Part shown: positions 1-9,174 of the stretch, in pieces
Numbering within the stretch: the first letter of the stretch is position 1
Layout: the number at the start of each line of letters is the position of its first letter
Assembly (NCBI GenBank): GCA_009695205.1
Contig: SIBK01000008.1
Span: 18,694 to 82,693, forward strand
Length of the DNA: 64,000 bases
DNA from: Pedosphaera sp.
GTDB taxonomy: Bacteria; Verrucomicrobiota; Verrucomicrobiia; Limisphaerales; UBA9464
Direction of reading: 5' to 3'
Position numbers and translations under genes: made by a program
The notes under the pieces: model-generated
Database searches by the model: none
Seen by the model: only the letters and a program-made list of their open reading frames with translations
What the model was told of the DNA's origin: nothing

Positions 1-1578
1 CCCCACAAGCCGGGCGTCTATCTGCACAAGGATCGCTTCGGAACGGTGATCTACGTGGGCAAGGCTCGGGATCTGCGACGCCGGGTATCGCAGTACTTTC
101 ATCCGTCGCGCCGGATGGGCTGGGACCTGAAATTCAACGCGCTCGTGGATGCGATCCACGATTTTGACTGGCACACAGTGCGGAACGAAGCGGAGTCATT
201 GCTATTGGAGGGGCGGCTGATCAAAGATTTTCAACCGAAGTTCAACATCGATTTTCGCGATGACAAACAGTTCCTGCTGTTGAAGGTAAACCTGAACGAT
301 CCGATCCCCCGGTTTACGCTGACTCGATTGCGGAAAGAGGATGGAGCTCTTTACTTTGGACCCTTTGCCCACAGCGGCTCCATTCGCAGGGCACTCACCC
401 TGATGCGGCGACGCTTTCACCTGCGCGGGTGCCGTCCATTGACGCCGACGGAACTGGACTACAAACATTGCCTCTACGGAAATCTGAAGCACTGCACCGC
501 ACCGTGCATCGGAAATGTCAGCCGCGCGCAATACCTGGCGCAAGTGCGGGCCGGAATCGAATTTCTGGAGGGTCAGACAGGCGAACTCCGAGCGGAATTG
601 GAGGCAGAGATGAAAAAGGCTGCGGGTGCCCTGGAGTTCGAGCTCGCCGCACGCCTCCGGGACGCACTGGAGGATCTGCGGCGGACCACGGAGAAGACGG
701 AAAAGTTCGAACGAATCCCTTACAAGCTCCCGGTGGCGATTAATCCTGAGGCTGATCTTCGGGAACTGGGGAGAGCCTTGGGTCTATCCGGACCGCCCGA
801 GCGGATCGAGGGCTTCGACATCTCAAACATCAGCGGCACTTTCATGGTGGCGTCGATGGTCAGCTTTTGGCACGGCCGTCCTGATCGCGCAGGCTACCGT
901 CGCTTTCGCATGAAGACGGTCACCGCGCAGGATGACTTTGCCTGTATGGCCGAGACGGTGCGACGTCGATACACACGACTGAAGCGCGAGCTCGCGGACG
1001 TTGCGGGTGCCAGTACCGCTTCGATCTCGGCCACTTCCGCAGATCCGGAGGCGATGCCGGCGCCATGGGTGCCACGAAGGCCGGAGTCCCCCTCGCTCCC
1101 CGACTTGATCCTGGTGGATGGAGGACGAGGGCAACTGAATGCCGCGTGTGCAGAGTTAAGCCGGCTCGGCCTTGGGCATTTAACCGTGATTGGGCTTGCG
1201 AAGGAAAATGAGGAGATTCATCGCCCTGCGCAGCCGGAACCCTTGCGACTCGGGCTCGACCACCCCGCATTGAAGCTATTGCAGCGGGTGAGAGATGAAT
1301 CTCATCGGTTTGCGAACACCTACAGTTCCACACTTCGACTGAAAAAAATCAGCGAGAGCATTCTCGACGAATTCAGCGGGATCGGTGACCGCAGGAAGGC
1401 CGACCTCTTAAAACGTTTTGGTTCAGTTCACCGATTGCGTATCGCTTCGGTTGAGGAGATTGCGACGGTACCCGGATTTGGAGGCAAGATTGCCGCCGAA
1501 CTGAAGGCATTTCTTCTGGCCCGTGAGCAGAACACGAGCTTGGGCTCCGGTAGCGGGCTTGGACCCCAACCTCACTGA
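1..1578 (+). CDS. uvrC: UvrABC excinuclease subunit C (5'-truncated by window edge)
   Basis: UvrC makes the 3' and 5' incisions around lesions in nucleotide excision repair, in complex with UvrB. The reading frame is open from base 1, so the gene begins before the window; the GTG at 46 is internal. The first visible residues are the GIY-YIG nuclease (PGVYLHKD, then VIYVGKARDLRRRV). A UVR coiled region (about residues 195-235) follows, then the RNase H-like second nuclease with FDIS, QDDFACM, LVDGG and DESH, which supply the Asp/Asp/Asp/His set known from UvrC. A C-terminal helix-hairpin-helix pair is seen (DEFSGIGDRRKADLL, VPGFGGKIAAEL). About 525 residues are present against roughly 600 for the family. 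The stop overlaps the convergent neighbour by 7 nt. Identification is secure. Confidence 0.97.
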   Translation, partial: PHKPGVYLHKDRFGTVIYVGKARDLRRRVSQYFHPSRRMGWDLKFNALVDAIHDFDWHTVRNEAESLLLEGRLIKDFQPKFNIDFRDDKQFLLLKVNLNDPIPRFTLTRLRKEDGALYFGPFAHSGSIRRALTLMRRRFHLRGCRPLTPTELDYKHCLYGNLKHCTAPCIGNVSRAQYLAQVRAGIEFLEGQTGELRAELEAEMKKAAGALEFELAARLRDALEDLRRTTEKTEKFERIPYKLPVAINPEADLRELGRALGLSGPPERIEGFDISNISGTFMVASMVSFWHGRPDRAGYRRFRMKTVTAQDDFACMAETVRRRYTRLKRELADVAGASTASISATSADPEAMPAPWVPRRPESPSLPDLILVDGGRGQLNAACAELSRLGLGHLTVIGLAKENEEIHRPAQPEPLRLGLDHPALKLLQRVRDESHRFANTYSSTLRLKKISESILDEFSGIGDRRKADLLKRFGSVHRLRIASVEEIATVPGFGGKIAAELKAFLLAREQNTSLGSGSGLGPQPH

Positions 1579-2738
1579 ACCCGGGCGCGCCAGAAGACGG
1601 ACGGCGCGGTTGACGCAGGAAACTCCAATGTGATTGGCTCGACCCCGAGCGTAGCTGTCTGCACCCCTTGCCACATGGACGAGGACATCGTCTCCGAACG
1701 TTCCACCAGCACCTTTTGACCCGCAGTTCCTGTCAAGGTAAGCCGGGCTATTCCGTTGCTGGAGACTGCCAGTGAAAGAAGGGGTCCTTTGGGGGGCGGT
1801 CCGGTCCCTTCGACGGGATCGCTCAGGTCGGGCAATCCGTCCTTGTCGGTATCGTTGCCGTCATGAATCTGAAGCACCCAAAGGTCATATTCGTCCTCAA
1901 ACGGAGTGGCGGGATCCCCATCGGCAAAGAAAAACGCCCCGAAATAATTCGTAACCAAGCCGCCGCGGAGCAACGTCAGCGGATCCTTGACACCCAGTTC
2001 ATAGGAACCCAGGACGTTAAAATTCAAATTACCGGGACCCTTCCATTGGCTTGGCGCGAAACTCAGTTCATTTGCGTCGATATTCGAGAAATTGAAAGGA
2101 CCCTCGAAGGTTCCAGAACCACCCATCCGCTCGAGCGCCATGGAGGCGACAACGTTGGTGCCGGCGTTCGTGTAGGTCAGTGCCCCGTGATACTCAAAAA
2201 TCTCGAAGGTATGTGTGAATGTTCCAAGCGAGCCGAGCCCATTCACATTGACTTGGATCTTGACGGTTCCCGTCGTGGAATCCGCGGGACGGCTCCAGAT
2301 CGCAGACACCGTTCCCTCCGTGATTTCCATGCCGTTGTCGAGACGAAACTCCCCGCTTGTCGTCGCGGAAGCGAGCGCCCGGGGCACTTCAAAAAAATCC
2401 GGCAAAGCGTTTAGGTTGATGTCGCCGGAGTCGGGGACTCCGATATTCAGCGTCGCCTTGAGTGGCTCAAGGAAACTGGGTACGTCCAGGATCATCACCG
2501 TGGTGTAGAGAGCCGGCGAGGTTGGGGACACGGTGAATTCATCGTTGATTCGGGCGGGATCAACGGTGAACGAGAGCGTGGAGGTCTGGCCCAACTGTTT
2601 AACGGTGCCGGGCGATACTTTAACGCTGGTGCTGTAGATCCAGGTTTCAGCTGTCTTCGCTGCTAGCCGAAGGGTAAGGATGTTTAGCAAGCACAGGATC
2701 CAGCAGATTCCGTAGGACCTCATTCTCCCACGATGCAT
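1572..2738 (-). CDS. Secreted protein of unknown function with Ca-binding-type Asp repeat
   Basis: I do not recognise a named family. The protein (388 aa) begins with a charged N-terminus and a hydrophobic stretch (YGICWILCLLNILTLRLAAK) that reads as a signal peptide, so it is probably exported. Residues near 290 contain DTDKDGLPDLSD, a thrombospondin type-3-like calcium-binding motif common in secreted proteins of Verrucomicrobiota and Planctomycetota. The C-terminus ends in FWRARVQ, a terminus seen repeatedly in such beta-sandwich secreted proteins. The rest is beta-rich and low in Cys. ATG codons at 2738 and 2723 are both possible starts; neither has a clear ribosome binding site. It converges on uvrC with a 7-nt overlap. 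Confidence 0.75.
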   Translation of the reverse strand: MHRGRMRSYGICWILCLLNILTLRLAAKTAETWIYSTSVKVSPGTVKQLGQTSTLSFTVDPARINDEFTVSPTSPALYTTVMILDVPSFLEPLKATLNIGVPDSGDINLNALPDFFEVPRALASATTSGEFRLDNGMEITEGTVSAIWSRPADSTTGTVKIQVNVNGLGSLGTFTHTFEIFEYHGALTYTNAGTNVVASMALERMGGSGTFEGPFNFSNIDANELSFAPSQWKGPGNLNFNVLGSYELGVKDPLTLLRGGLVTNYFGAFFFADGDPATPFEDEYDLWVLQIHDGNDTDKDGLPDLSDPVEGTGPPPKGPLLSLAVSSNGIARLTLTGTAGQKVLVERSETMSSSMWQGVQTATLGVEPITLEFPASTAPSVFWRARVQ

Positions 2739-2890
2739 GCAAAGATACCGACTCGCAAGGCCGCAGTTTTTGGAGTCGTCCCTTCTCCTGAAAGCCCAAA
2801 TTCATTGGCGCATTCTTCGCACAGTGCGCTTTAAGGGAAATAGCTCGCGGCAAATCTTGACGGGGTGGCATCGGCTCCCGAGTTTTACCG

Positions 2891-3403
2891 ATGCCGATTT
2901 ACGAGTTCGCGTGCCCAAAGTGTCGCCGGGTCTTCAGTTTTTTGGCTCGCCGGGTCAACCCACCACGGTCCCCTCGCTGTCCCAAGTGCGGCAATCCAAG
3001 GCTCGTCCGGGAATTAAGCCAGTTTGCGATGATTCGAGGCGTGGCTGAATCAAACGTTGCACCGGATGCTGGCGAGCAGATGCCGGGAATGCCGGCCCTG
3101 GACGATCCCAAGGTCATGCGGGCAATGTCCGAAATTGAGCAGGGAATGGACCAGCTGGACGAAAACAACCCGCGCCACCTGGCGATGCTTCTGCGGAAAA
3201 TGAAGGACGTGATGCCGCAGGGCAGTGTTCCGAAGGATTTTGACGTGGCGATCCGGCGACTGGAGGCAGGGGAGGATCCCGAGAAAATCGAGGCGGACAT
3301 GGGGGATGTGCTCGGTCAAGTCATGGGCGAAGAGGATGAAGGCGGCGGTGGAGCGGGTAGTGCTGGAGGCTGGACGCGCGACAGTGGATTGTACGACTAC
3401 TAG
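2891..3403 (+). CDS. FmdB-type zinc-ribbon protein
   Basis: A 170-aa protein whose first 40 residues are a putative regulatory FmdB-family zinc ribbon: MPIYEFACPKC, then CPKC, with Cys8, Cys11, Cys30 and Cys33 as the likely zinc ligands. The family normally has MPxYxYxCxxC at its N-terminus, as here. The remainder is acidic and ends in a Gly-rich tail (GGGGAGSAGG) followed by YDY. The family's biochemical role is not settled; members have been linked to regulation and possibly to ribosomes. It lies 56 nt upstream of gatB on the same strand and may be cotranscribed with it. Confidence 0.85.
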   Translation: MPIYEFACPKCRRVFSFLARRVNPPRSPRCPKCGNPRLVRELSQFAMIRGVAESNVAPDAGEQMPGMPALDDPKVMRAMSEIEQGMDQLDENNPRHLAMLLRKMKDVMPQGSVPKDFDVAIRRLEAGEDPEKIEADMGDVLGQVMGEEDEGGGGAGSAGGWTRDSGLYDY

Positions 3404-3459
3404 GAGTCGAAATAATTGTCCCGCGGCGGCAGCCGTGGCAGGTTCGGTCTCGACAAAAA

Positions 3460-4899
3460 ATGGAATACGAAGCGGTAATCGGGCTTGAGACGCACGTCCA
3501 GCTCAAGACCAGATCCAAAATGTGGTGTGGGTGTGCAAACCAGTTTGGCGCCCCTCCCAACACCCATGTTTGCCCTGTCTGTCTGGGACTCCCCGGGGTA
3601 TTGCCTGTGGTCAACGACGAGGCCCTGCGCCTGACGGCACTTACCGGGCTGATGCTGAATTCCAAGATTTCCGCCCATGCCAAGTTTGACCGGAAGAATT
3701 ATTTCTATCCAGATTCGGCAAAGAACTACCAGATCACGCAGTATGATCGTCCATCGACCGAGGGAGGTTGGTTTGAGTTTGAATATGATGGAGCGGGGTC
3801 CCTCGACGGGTTGGCACGGGTGAAGATTACCCGGGCGCATCTCGAAGAAGATGTCGGGAAGAATGTTCATTTTGATCGGTTCAGCGGCGTGGATTTTAAT
3901 CGAGCCGGAGTTCCGCTTCTCGAAATAGTATCCGAGCCGGATCTCACCAGCTCGGCAATGGCCTACGAGTACCTGACCTCCCTAACCGCGGCACTGGTCC
4001 GCGAAGGCGTAAGCGATTGCGACATGGAAAAAGGAATGGTCCGTTGTGACGTCAACGTCAGTGTGCGGCCGAAGGGTTCTCAAAAACTGGGAGCCAAGGT
4101 GGAGATCAAGAATATGAACACCTTCAGCGGAGTCCGGCGGGCGCTGGACTACGAGATTCCCCGCCAGATGGCCGTGGTTGCGGCCGGCGGCGCAATTCCC
4201 CAGGAGACGCGCCGATGGGATGAACTTGCGGGGATTACGGAGACAATGCGGAGCAAAGAGGATGCGCACGATTACCGCTATTTCCCGGAGCCGGACTTGA
4301 TGCCGTTCGTGCCGGTCGACGAGTGGATGAATTCGGTGCGGTCCCGGTTGGTAGAGATGCCTCTTGCCCTCAAAAAACGATTAATCCGGGAGTACGGCAT
4401 TCCGGCAGGGGATGCGGAGGTGCTAACAAATGACTGGCCGCTGGCTGATTATTTTGAGCGGGCGGTTCGGGGTGCAAAGAACTCCAAGGGGGTGGCCAAT
4501 TGGGTGATCAACAACCTTCGAGCTCGGTTAGTGCAACGCGGTTGCGGTTTGGAAGACATGCGATTTCCGATTTCGGGGATTGGAGAGCTGGTCGAACTGG
4601 TTGACTCGGGAAGGGTTAGCTCGAAAATTGCTCAGGAAGTCTTCGAACAGATGTTTGAGCGAGGCGAATCGCCAGCCGCAATTGTTGAGCACAAGGGGCT
4701 GTCACAGGTCAGCGACGTCGGTGCGATCGAAGAGTTCTGTCGGGAGGTCATAGTGGGGAACCCGAAGAGCGCCGAGGATTTTCGAGCCGGAAAGCCCGCA
4801 GCCCTGAATTTTTTGAAGGGGCAGGTGATGAAATTGAGCAAGGGTAAGGCGAATCCCGGGATGGCCGGAGCGGTCTTGGAGCGCTTGCTCCGGGGATAA
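3460..4899 (+). CDS. gatB: Asp-tRNA(Asn)/Glu-tRNA(Gln) amidotransferase subunit B
   Basis: GatB is the kinase/tRNA-binding subunit of the GatCAB complex, which phosphorylates and then amidates misacylated Glu-tRNA(Gln) or Asp-tRNA(Asn). The 479-aa length is typical. The start MEYEAVIGLETHVQLKT is the family signature, followed by the zinc-site region (CGCANQFGAPPNTHVCPVC), the FDRKNYFYPDSAKNYQITQYD and EEDVGK catalytic-cradle segments, and a C-terminal YqeY-like helical tRNA-binding domain (about residues 330-479). gatA and gatC are not next to it, so they must lie elsewhere. A dependence on GatCAB fits with the tRNA-Gln gene seen at 29.4 kb, though nothing else in the window tests it. Confidence 0.97.
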   Translation: MEYEAVIGLETHVQLKTRSKMWCGCANQFGAPPNTHVCPVCLGLPGVLPVVNDEALRLTALTGLMLNSKISAHAKFDRKNYFYPDSAKNYQITQYDRPSTEGGWFEFEYDGAGSLDGLARVKITRAHLEEDVGKNVHFDRFSGVDFNRAGVPLLEIVSEPDLTSSAMAYEYLTSLTAALVREGVSDCDMEKGMVRCDVNVSVRPKGSQKLGAKVEIKNMNTFSGVRRALDYEIPRQMAVVAAGGAIPQETRRWDELAGITETMRSKEDAHDYRYFPEPDLMPFVPVDEWMNSVRSRLVEMPLALKKRLIREYGIPAGDAEVLTNDWPLADYFERAVRGAKNSKGVANWVINNLRARLVQRGCGLEDMRFPISGIGELVELVDSGRVSSKIAQEVFEQMFERGESPAAIVEHKGLSQVSDVGAIEEFCREVIVGNPKSAEDFRAGKPAALNFLKGQVMKLSKGKANPGMAGAVLERLLRG

Positions 4900-5073
4900 A
4901 GTGAGGTTTCTGGAGCGTTTTTTGGGTGGAATTGGTCGAACTCAGGGACATCCATGACGCCGGAACTTTGTGAATAAGAGGATCTCACAACGGAGAATTA
5001 TCCGATTGACTCCGACTGGGCTCCTCAATACGTTGACGTCGTTCTAACTCATAATTTTCTCAATCGCTTAATC

Positions 5074-5736
5074 ATGAAGACGCTTGGCATCTCGACAAAA
5101 CTGGCGGCCATCAGCGCTTTGATCGGGCTTTCCACCTCTCTCCTAATTGCCGCTCCTCAAACCGGTTCCGCGAAGGTAACTTCCGTCAAAGGTTCTGCCA
5201 CAGTGGGTGGCGAGGGTGCGAAGGTCAATCAGGTGGCTAAGCCCGGTACGGTGCTGACGACGGGAGTGGATTCTCATCTCGATCTCTACCTGGGCATAAA
5301 CGGGCCGACAATAAGGCTCCTACCCGAATCTATCCTGTCGTTGGACAACCTAACATATGACGATGCGGGGGCAGAACCCGTGATCAGCACGAAGTTGGGT
5401 CTTAAGGCGGGCAAGGTGGCTGGCTTCGTCAAAAAGACATCCGATCAGTCCAGCTACATCATCGAAACCCCCAACGCTACGGCTTCCATCCGAGGCACGA
5501 AGTATCTGATTTCCGTCGATGGCTCGGTGTACGTTTGGGAGGGGAACGTGTTGCTTTCCTTCCGTACCATCAATTACAATGTGGGCGCGGGCCAGGCATT
5601 TGATCCGGCCATACCAGGCGTGGTCGATAACCCCATTGCCCAATGGCCGGCACCGCTCGGTCCCCCGGAATTCGAAACCGTCCGCAAGGCCGAGCCCGTC
5701 ACTCCCATTTCTCCCATTTCTCCGCGAACGAAGTGA
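5074..5736 (+). CDS. FecR-domain exported protein
   Basis: A 220-aa protein with a signal peptide (lysine, then a hydrophobic run to about residue 27, cleavage near IAAPQ). Residues about 40-165 form a FecR-type beta domain: PGTVLTTGVDSHLDLYL, RLLPESILSL and the diagnostic ETPNATASIRGTKYLISVDG segment, then VYVWEGNV. FecR domains sense or bind periplasmic signals; many stand-alone copies have no assigned partner. It is directly upstream of a CHASE2 adenylate cyclase, an association known in several phyla that suggests a shared envelope signal. The C-terminus has a short PISPISPR repeat. A rho-independent terminator follows at 5781, so much of its transcript should stop before the cyclase. Confidence 0.85.
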   Translation: MKTLGISTKLAAISALIGLSTSLLIAAPQTGSAKVTSVKGSATVGGEGAKVNQVAKPGTVLTTGVDSHLDLYLGINGPTIRLLPESILSLDNLTYDDAGAEPVISTKLGLKAGKVAGFVKKTSDQSSYIIETPNATASIRGTKYLISVDGSVYVWEGNVLLSFRTINYNVGAGQAFDPAIPGVVDNPIAQWPAPLGPPEFETVRKAEPVTPISPISPRTK

Positions 5737-5780
5737 TTCTTTCGGAACCACGGCTCTCGGGGGACCGCTAGGTTTTTTGG

Positions 5781-5812
5781 CCCAGGGCAGCGAAAGTTGC
5801 TCTGGGTTTTTT
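5781..5812 (+). terminator. Rho-independent terminator after the FecR gene
   Basis: CCCAGGGCA pairs with TGCTCTGGG across an 8-nt loop (one G-U pair), and six T follow. The T run ends only 1-4 nt before the possible start codons (TTG 5814, GTG 5817) of the cyclase gene, which is unusually tight. Confidence 0.8.
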
Positions 5813-5813
5813 A

Positions 5814-8156
5814 TTGGTGACGAAGGCTGGCCAGAGATCGCAAACGTTGACTGCTCCGTGGGTTGCACTCGGAGCAGTTCTGATTTCCTGTGGTCTGCTT
5901 GTTCTCTCCGAATGGTCCACGAATCGTATGGACGCGGTCACCCCCGGTGGCGGCTTGGCGGATCTCCTTCAAAGGCTTGACCTGGCGGGTGCCTTGGAGC
6001 GGGTTACTTATGATTTTCGCATGAAGCTGGCTGCGGGAATGTCGCCGCACGTGGCGCCCGAGCTTGGCTTGGTTTACTCCGACGATGAATCCATCCGCGA
6101 CCTGGAGCAGGGGGAGACCCTGGCTGGGGAGTATTACGGTCTTTTTTGGCCGCGGTATGTTTTCGGCCGCGTTCTCCGTGAATTGCGGGCACAAGGGGCG
6201 TTGGCTGTGGGCTTCGATATTCATTTCAGCGAGGAACGATTTGATCATAAGGCTCTCGCAGTCCCCTGGAGCGCCGAACCTGTCGATTCGGACGCTTTTT
6301 TCGCTCAAGAGCTCTTGAATTCGACGAATACTGCCGTTTTCCTCGCTGCTATCTCCAACCTGCCGCCCGCATTCAAATTCCGGTATCCGCCTACCCGTCT
6401 CGGGGATGTCATGTCCATTCGCGATCTGGATGGTGTGACGCGTCAAGTGACGCCGTTCACCGATTACCAAGAACTTGTCATTCCGACCCTCCAGGGCTTT
6501 GCTCGCCTTCGGGGACTCAGCATCGAACTCGATGGAAAAACGATCATTCTTAGGAACCTCACAAACGGTGTGATCACTCGTCACCCAATCGATGGCGATG
6601 GCAGGATTGCTATTGAAATCCGATCTGGGGTCAGTCGGGTTTATCCGGCGGTCGAGAATCTTCGAGTTTGGCATCTTGGCGTGGCGGTTGCCGCCCGGAA
6701 GCTGGGAATCGATCTTGGACAGGCGGTGATTGAGCCGGGCCGAATCCGACTTTCGAGCAAGCAGAGCGGGGAGCGTATCCTGCCGCTTGATAGTAGAGGG
6801 AGGTTCCTCGTCGATTGGGCCACGCGAACCCTGTCTACCAATGTGTTCAAGGAGTCATTGCAGACTGTGCTGCAGTCGGATGTTCGACGTCAGCAGGGCG
6901 AGACCAACCTGCCTGCCCCGTGGCGTGGCCGGTTGGCATTTGTCGGATCATTGGGCACGGGTAACAATGTTCGGGATCAAGGTGCGACTCCGATCTCCTC
7001 GCGGGATCACCTCCTCGGCACGCATTTCAATGTGGCCAACATGCTCCTGCTGAACCGATTCATCTGGCGCCCGGCCATCGGGTGGCGGTTTGGGATCGTG
7101 GCCCTTCTGGGCGCATGCGTGGCGTGCTTCAACTGGCGCATGCGTGTCGAGCATGCCGCGGTCGGTTCTCTCCTCCTCGGTCTGGCTTGGTTTGGATTCG
7201 CCTGCTGGATCTTTGTTCAGCATCGCTGGTGGCTGCCGGTCGTTCATCCGATCATCGGCGCACTCGGTTTGGTTCAAGGTTCCCTCCTGCTGCACCGCGT
7301 CCTCTTTGAGCAGAGCGAAAAGCAGCGGGTGCGAGCCGTGTTCTCCAAAATTGTGTCGCCCGACGTGGTGAATGAGTTGCTGGAGGCAAAGGAAATCGGC
7401 CTGACCGGTGCGCGGCGTCAGATTACGGTTTTCTTCGCCGATGTCCGGGGATTCACCGACCTCACAGACGACTCCCAGGCGGAGGCGGAGAAGCATATTC
7501 AAGAGCTTGGCTTGAGCGCCAAGGATGCGGAGAAGCTGTTCGAAGTACAGGCCGTGGAGATTCTCGATACGGTGAACCAATATCTTTCAGTGATTGCGAA
7601 TGTCGTCAAACAACACCGGGGCACCATCGACAAATACATTGGAGATTGCGTCATGGCATTCTGGGGGGCACCCACTCCAAATTTGGAGCATGCGGCCGCC
7701 TGTGTTCGGGCCGCGATCGATGCCCAAAGGGCGATTCAGCAACTCAATATTGAGAGGGAACACGAGAACGAACGCCGGCGTGAAGACAATGCACGGAGGG
7801 CCGAGACCGGAGAATCACCCTTGCCAATTCTGCCCGTTCTGATGATCGGAATAGGGATCAATTCGGGTGCTGTCACCGTTGGGCTGATGGGTTCCGAGGC
7901 TCACCTCGTAAACTACACAATTTTCGGCCGCGAGGTGAATCTGGCCAGCCGGCTCGAAGGTGTCTCGGGACATGGCCGGATCGTTATCGGAGAATCCACG
8001 TACTCTGAATTGGTACGCACGGCTCCGGATCTCGCCATGCTCTGTTTAGCCCAAGAGCCGGTGGTTGTGAAAGGATTCCGACAGGAGGTGCGGAATTATG
8101 AAATTCGATGGCGTGTCGAGTTGAATGATCCTACGGCCACCGCTCCACGGGGATGA
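5814..8156 (+). CDS. CHASE2-domain class III adenylate/guanylate cyclase
   Basis: A 780-aa membrane sensor that probably makes cAMP. Layout: a TM helix (about residues 17-33), an extracytoplasmic CHASE2 sensor domain (about 40-400), two or three TM helices (about 420-500), then a class III cyclase domain (about 535-760). The catalytic part shows FFADVRGFTDL and DKYIGDCVMAFWGAP, which hold the two metal-binding Asp residues, and VNLASRLE, which holds the Asn/Arg transition-state pair. Substrate specificity cannot be read with certainty. The start is ambiguous: TTG at 5814 or GTG at 5817, neither with a Shine-Dalgarno sequence, both directly behind a terminator. The domain order is that of the well-known CHASE2-cyclase family; the preceding FecR protein may supply or modulate its periplasmic signal. 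Confidence 0.92.
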   Translation: MVTKAGQRSQTLTAPWVALGAVLISCGLLVLSEWSTNRMDAVTPGGGLADLLQRLDLAGALERVTYDFRMKLAAGMSPHVAPELGLVYSDDESIRDLEQGETLAGEYYGLFWPRYVFGRVLRELRAQGALAVGFDIHFSEERFDHKALAVPWSAEPVDSDAFFAQELLNSTNTAVFLAAISNLPPAFKFRYPPTRLGDVMSIRDLDGVTRQVTPFTDYQELVIPTLQGFARLRGLSIELDGKTIILRNLTNGVITRHPIDGDGRIAIEIRSGVSRVYPAVENLRVWHLGVAVAARKLGIDLGQAVIEPGRIRLSSKQSGERILPLDSRGRFLVDWATRTLSTNVFKESLQTVLQSDVRRQQGETNLPAPWRGRLAFVGSLGTGNNVRDQGATPISSRDHLLGTHFNVANMLLLNRFIWRPAIGWRFGIVALLGACVACFNWRMRVEHAAVGSLLLGLAWFGFACWIFVQHRWWLPVVHPIIGALGLVQGSLLLHRVLFEQSEKQRVRAVFSKIVSPDVVNELLEAKEIGLTGARRQITVFFADVRGFTDLTDDSQAEAEKHIQELGLSAKDAEKLFEVQAVEILDTVNQYLSVIANVVKQHRGTIDKYIGDCVMAFWGAPTPNLEHAAACVRAAIDAQRAIQQLNIEREHENERRREDNARRAETGESPLPILPVLMIGIGINSGAVTVGLMGSEAHLVNYTIFGREVNLASRLEGVSGHGRIVIGESTYSELVRTAPDLAMLCLAQEPVVVKGFRQEVRNYEIRWRVELNDPTATAPRG

Positions 8157-8281
8157 GGGGAAAAAAGCGGGTCGAGAAACCTGCAGACTCCAAAGGGGGG
8201 CGGCAGAAGACCCCTCAACAGAAAACCGCCGCCCGAAGGCAGCGGCTAGAAATCCTGCCAGTATGCTCTTTTTCCGAAAAT

Positions 8282-8312
8282 GCCGACGCGAGTGGTGGCG
8301 TCGGCTTTCGAC
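8282..8312. terminator. Possible terminator hairpin between cyclase and sod genes
   Basis: GCCGACGC and GCGTCGGC form an 8-bp perfect stem with an 8-nt loop (8282-8305). On the minus strand the stem is followed by ATTTTC, which would serve sodA, whose stop lies 30 nt away. On the plus strand only TTTC follows. The weak T tract makes this a moderate call. Confidence 0.5.
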
Positions 8313-8334
8313 GATGCGCCAGCCCGGAGCAAGG

Positions 8335-8961
8335 TTACTTTGCGTGTGCGTAATGATCGGCGACGACGTTCCAGTTTACGACGTTCCATACCGCCTTAAG
8401 GTAATCGGCCCGTTTGTTCTGGTATTTTAGGTAGTAGGCGTGTTCCCAGACGTCAACACCTAGGATCGGTGTGCCTTCGGTACCGGCAATGGTTTTGCCC
8501 ATGAGCGGATTGTCCTGATTGGGGGTGGAGACGATTTCGAGTTTGCCTTCGTGAACCACGAGCCAGACCCACCCCGATCCAAAGCGTCCGAGTCCCGCAG
8601 CTTCGAATTTCGCCTTGAAATCGTCCACGCTGCCAAAGGCGGCTTGAATCGCCGTCGCGAGTCCGCCGGTGGGGCTTCCGCCGGCATTCGGCGCGAGAAG
8701 TTTCCAGAAAAAAGTGTGGTTCCAATAACCGCCACCATTATTGCGAACCGGCCCTCGGATTGCGTCGGGAACTCCAGCAAGATCCCGGATCAGTGCCTCA
8801 ATTGATTTTGCTTCGAGGGCGGCATTGCCTGCGAGAGCCTTGTTGAGGTTGTCCACATAGGCCTTATGGTGGCGGCCGTGGTGAATCTCCATCGTCATCG
8901 CATCCACGTGCGGTTCGAGAGATTCCTTGGAATAGGGAAGGGGGGCGAGTTCGTGAGCCAT
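8335..8961 (-). CDS. sodA: Superoxide dismutase, Fe/Mn family
   Basis: Cytoplasmic enzyme converting superoxide to peroxide and oxygen. The 208-aa length and fold markers are typical: [43 protein letters not shown] and DVWEHAYYL. The metal ligands are His27, His82, Asp170 and His174. The Gly-rich NNGGGYWNH segment and Gln in TPNQDNPL are the pattern usually seen in Mn rather than Fe enzymes, so the symbol sodA is preferred, but metal choice is not proven by sequence. It is a single gene, divergent from the DadA-like oxidoreductase. Confidence 0.95.
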   Translation of the reverse strand: MAHELAPLPYSKESLEPHVDAMTMEIHHGRHHKAYVDNLNKALAGNAALEAKSIEALIRDLAGVPDAIRGPVRNNGGGYWNHTFFWKLLAPNAGGSPTGGLATAIQAAFGSVDDFKAKFEAAGLGRFGSGWVWLVVHEGKLEIVSTPNQDNPLMGKTIAGTEGTPILGVDVWEHAYYLKYQNKRADYLKAVWNVVNWNVVADHYAHAK

Positions 8962-9174
8962 GTTAGTATTTGGTGAATTCGAATATCAGAGTGTCGTGAG
9001 GCCGAAGCGTCCGGTGCGACGGACTCGCGGGACACTAGCCGGCAATTCCAAAGTCTCAAGTTTTCATGTTCTTACCTGGCAGCCTTTTTATCAGATTCAG
9101 ATCGGTTTTAGAAAGGAAACCGTGTTTCCGTGGACCCTTTTCAGGCATAGTTTCATGCGATCGATGGTTTCGGT

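Noticed and set aside
8153..8353. 66-codon frame after the cyclase gene
   Set aside because: Lys/Arg-rich with no homology, overlaps the terminator-like hairpin and the sodA end; likely chance.
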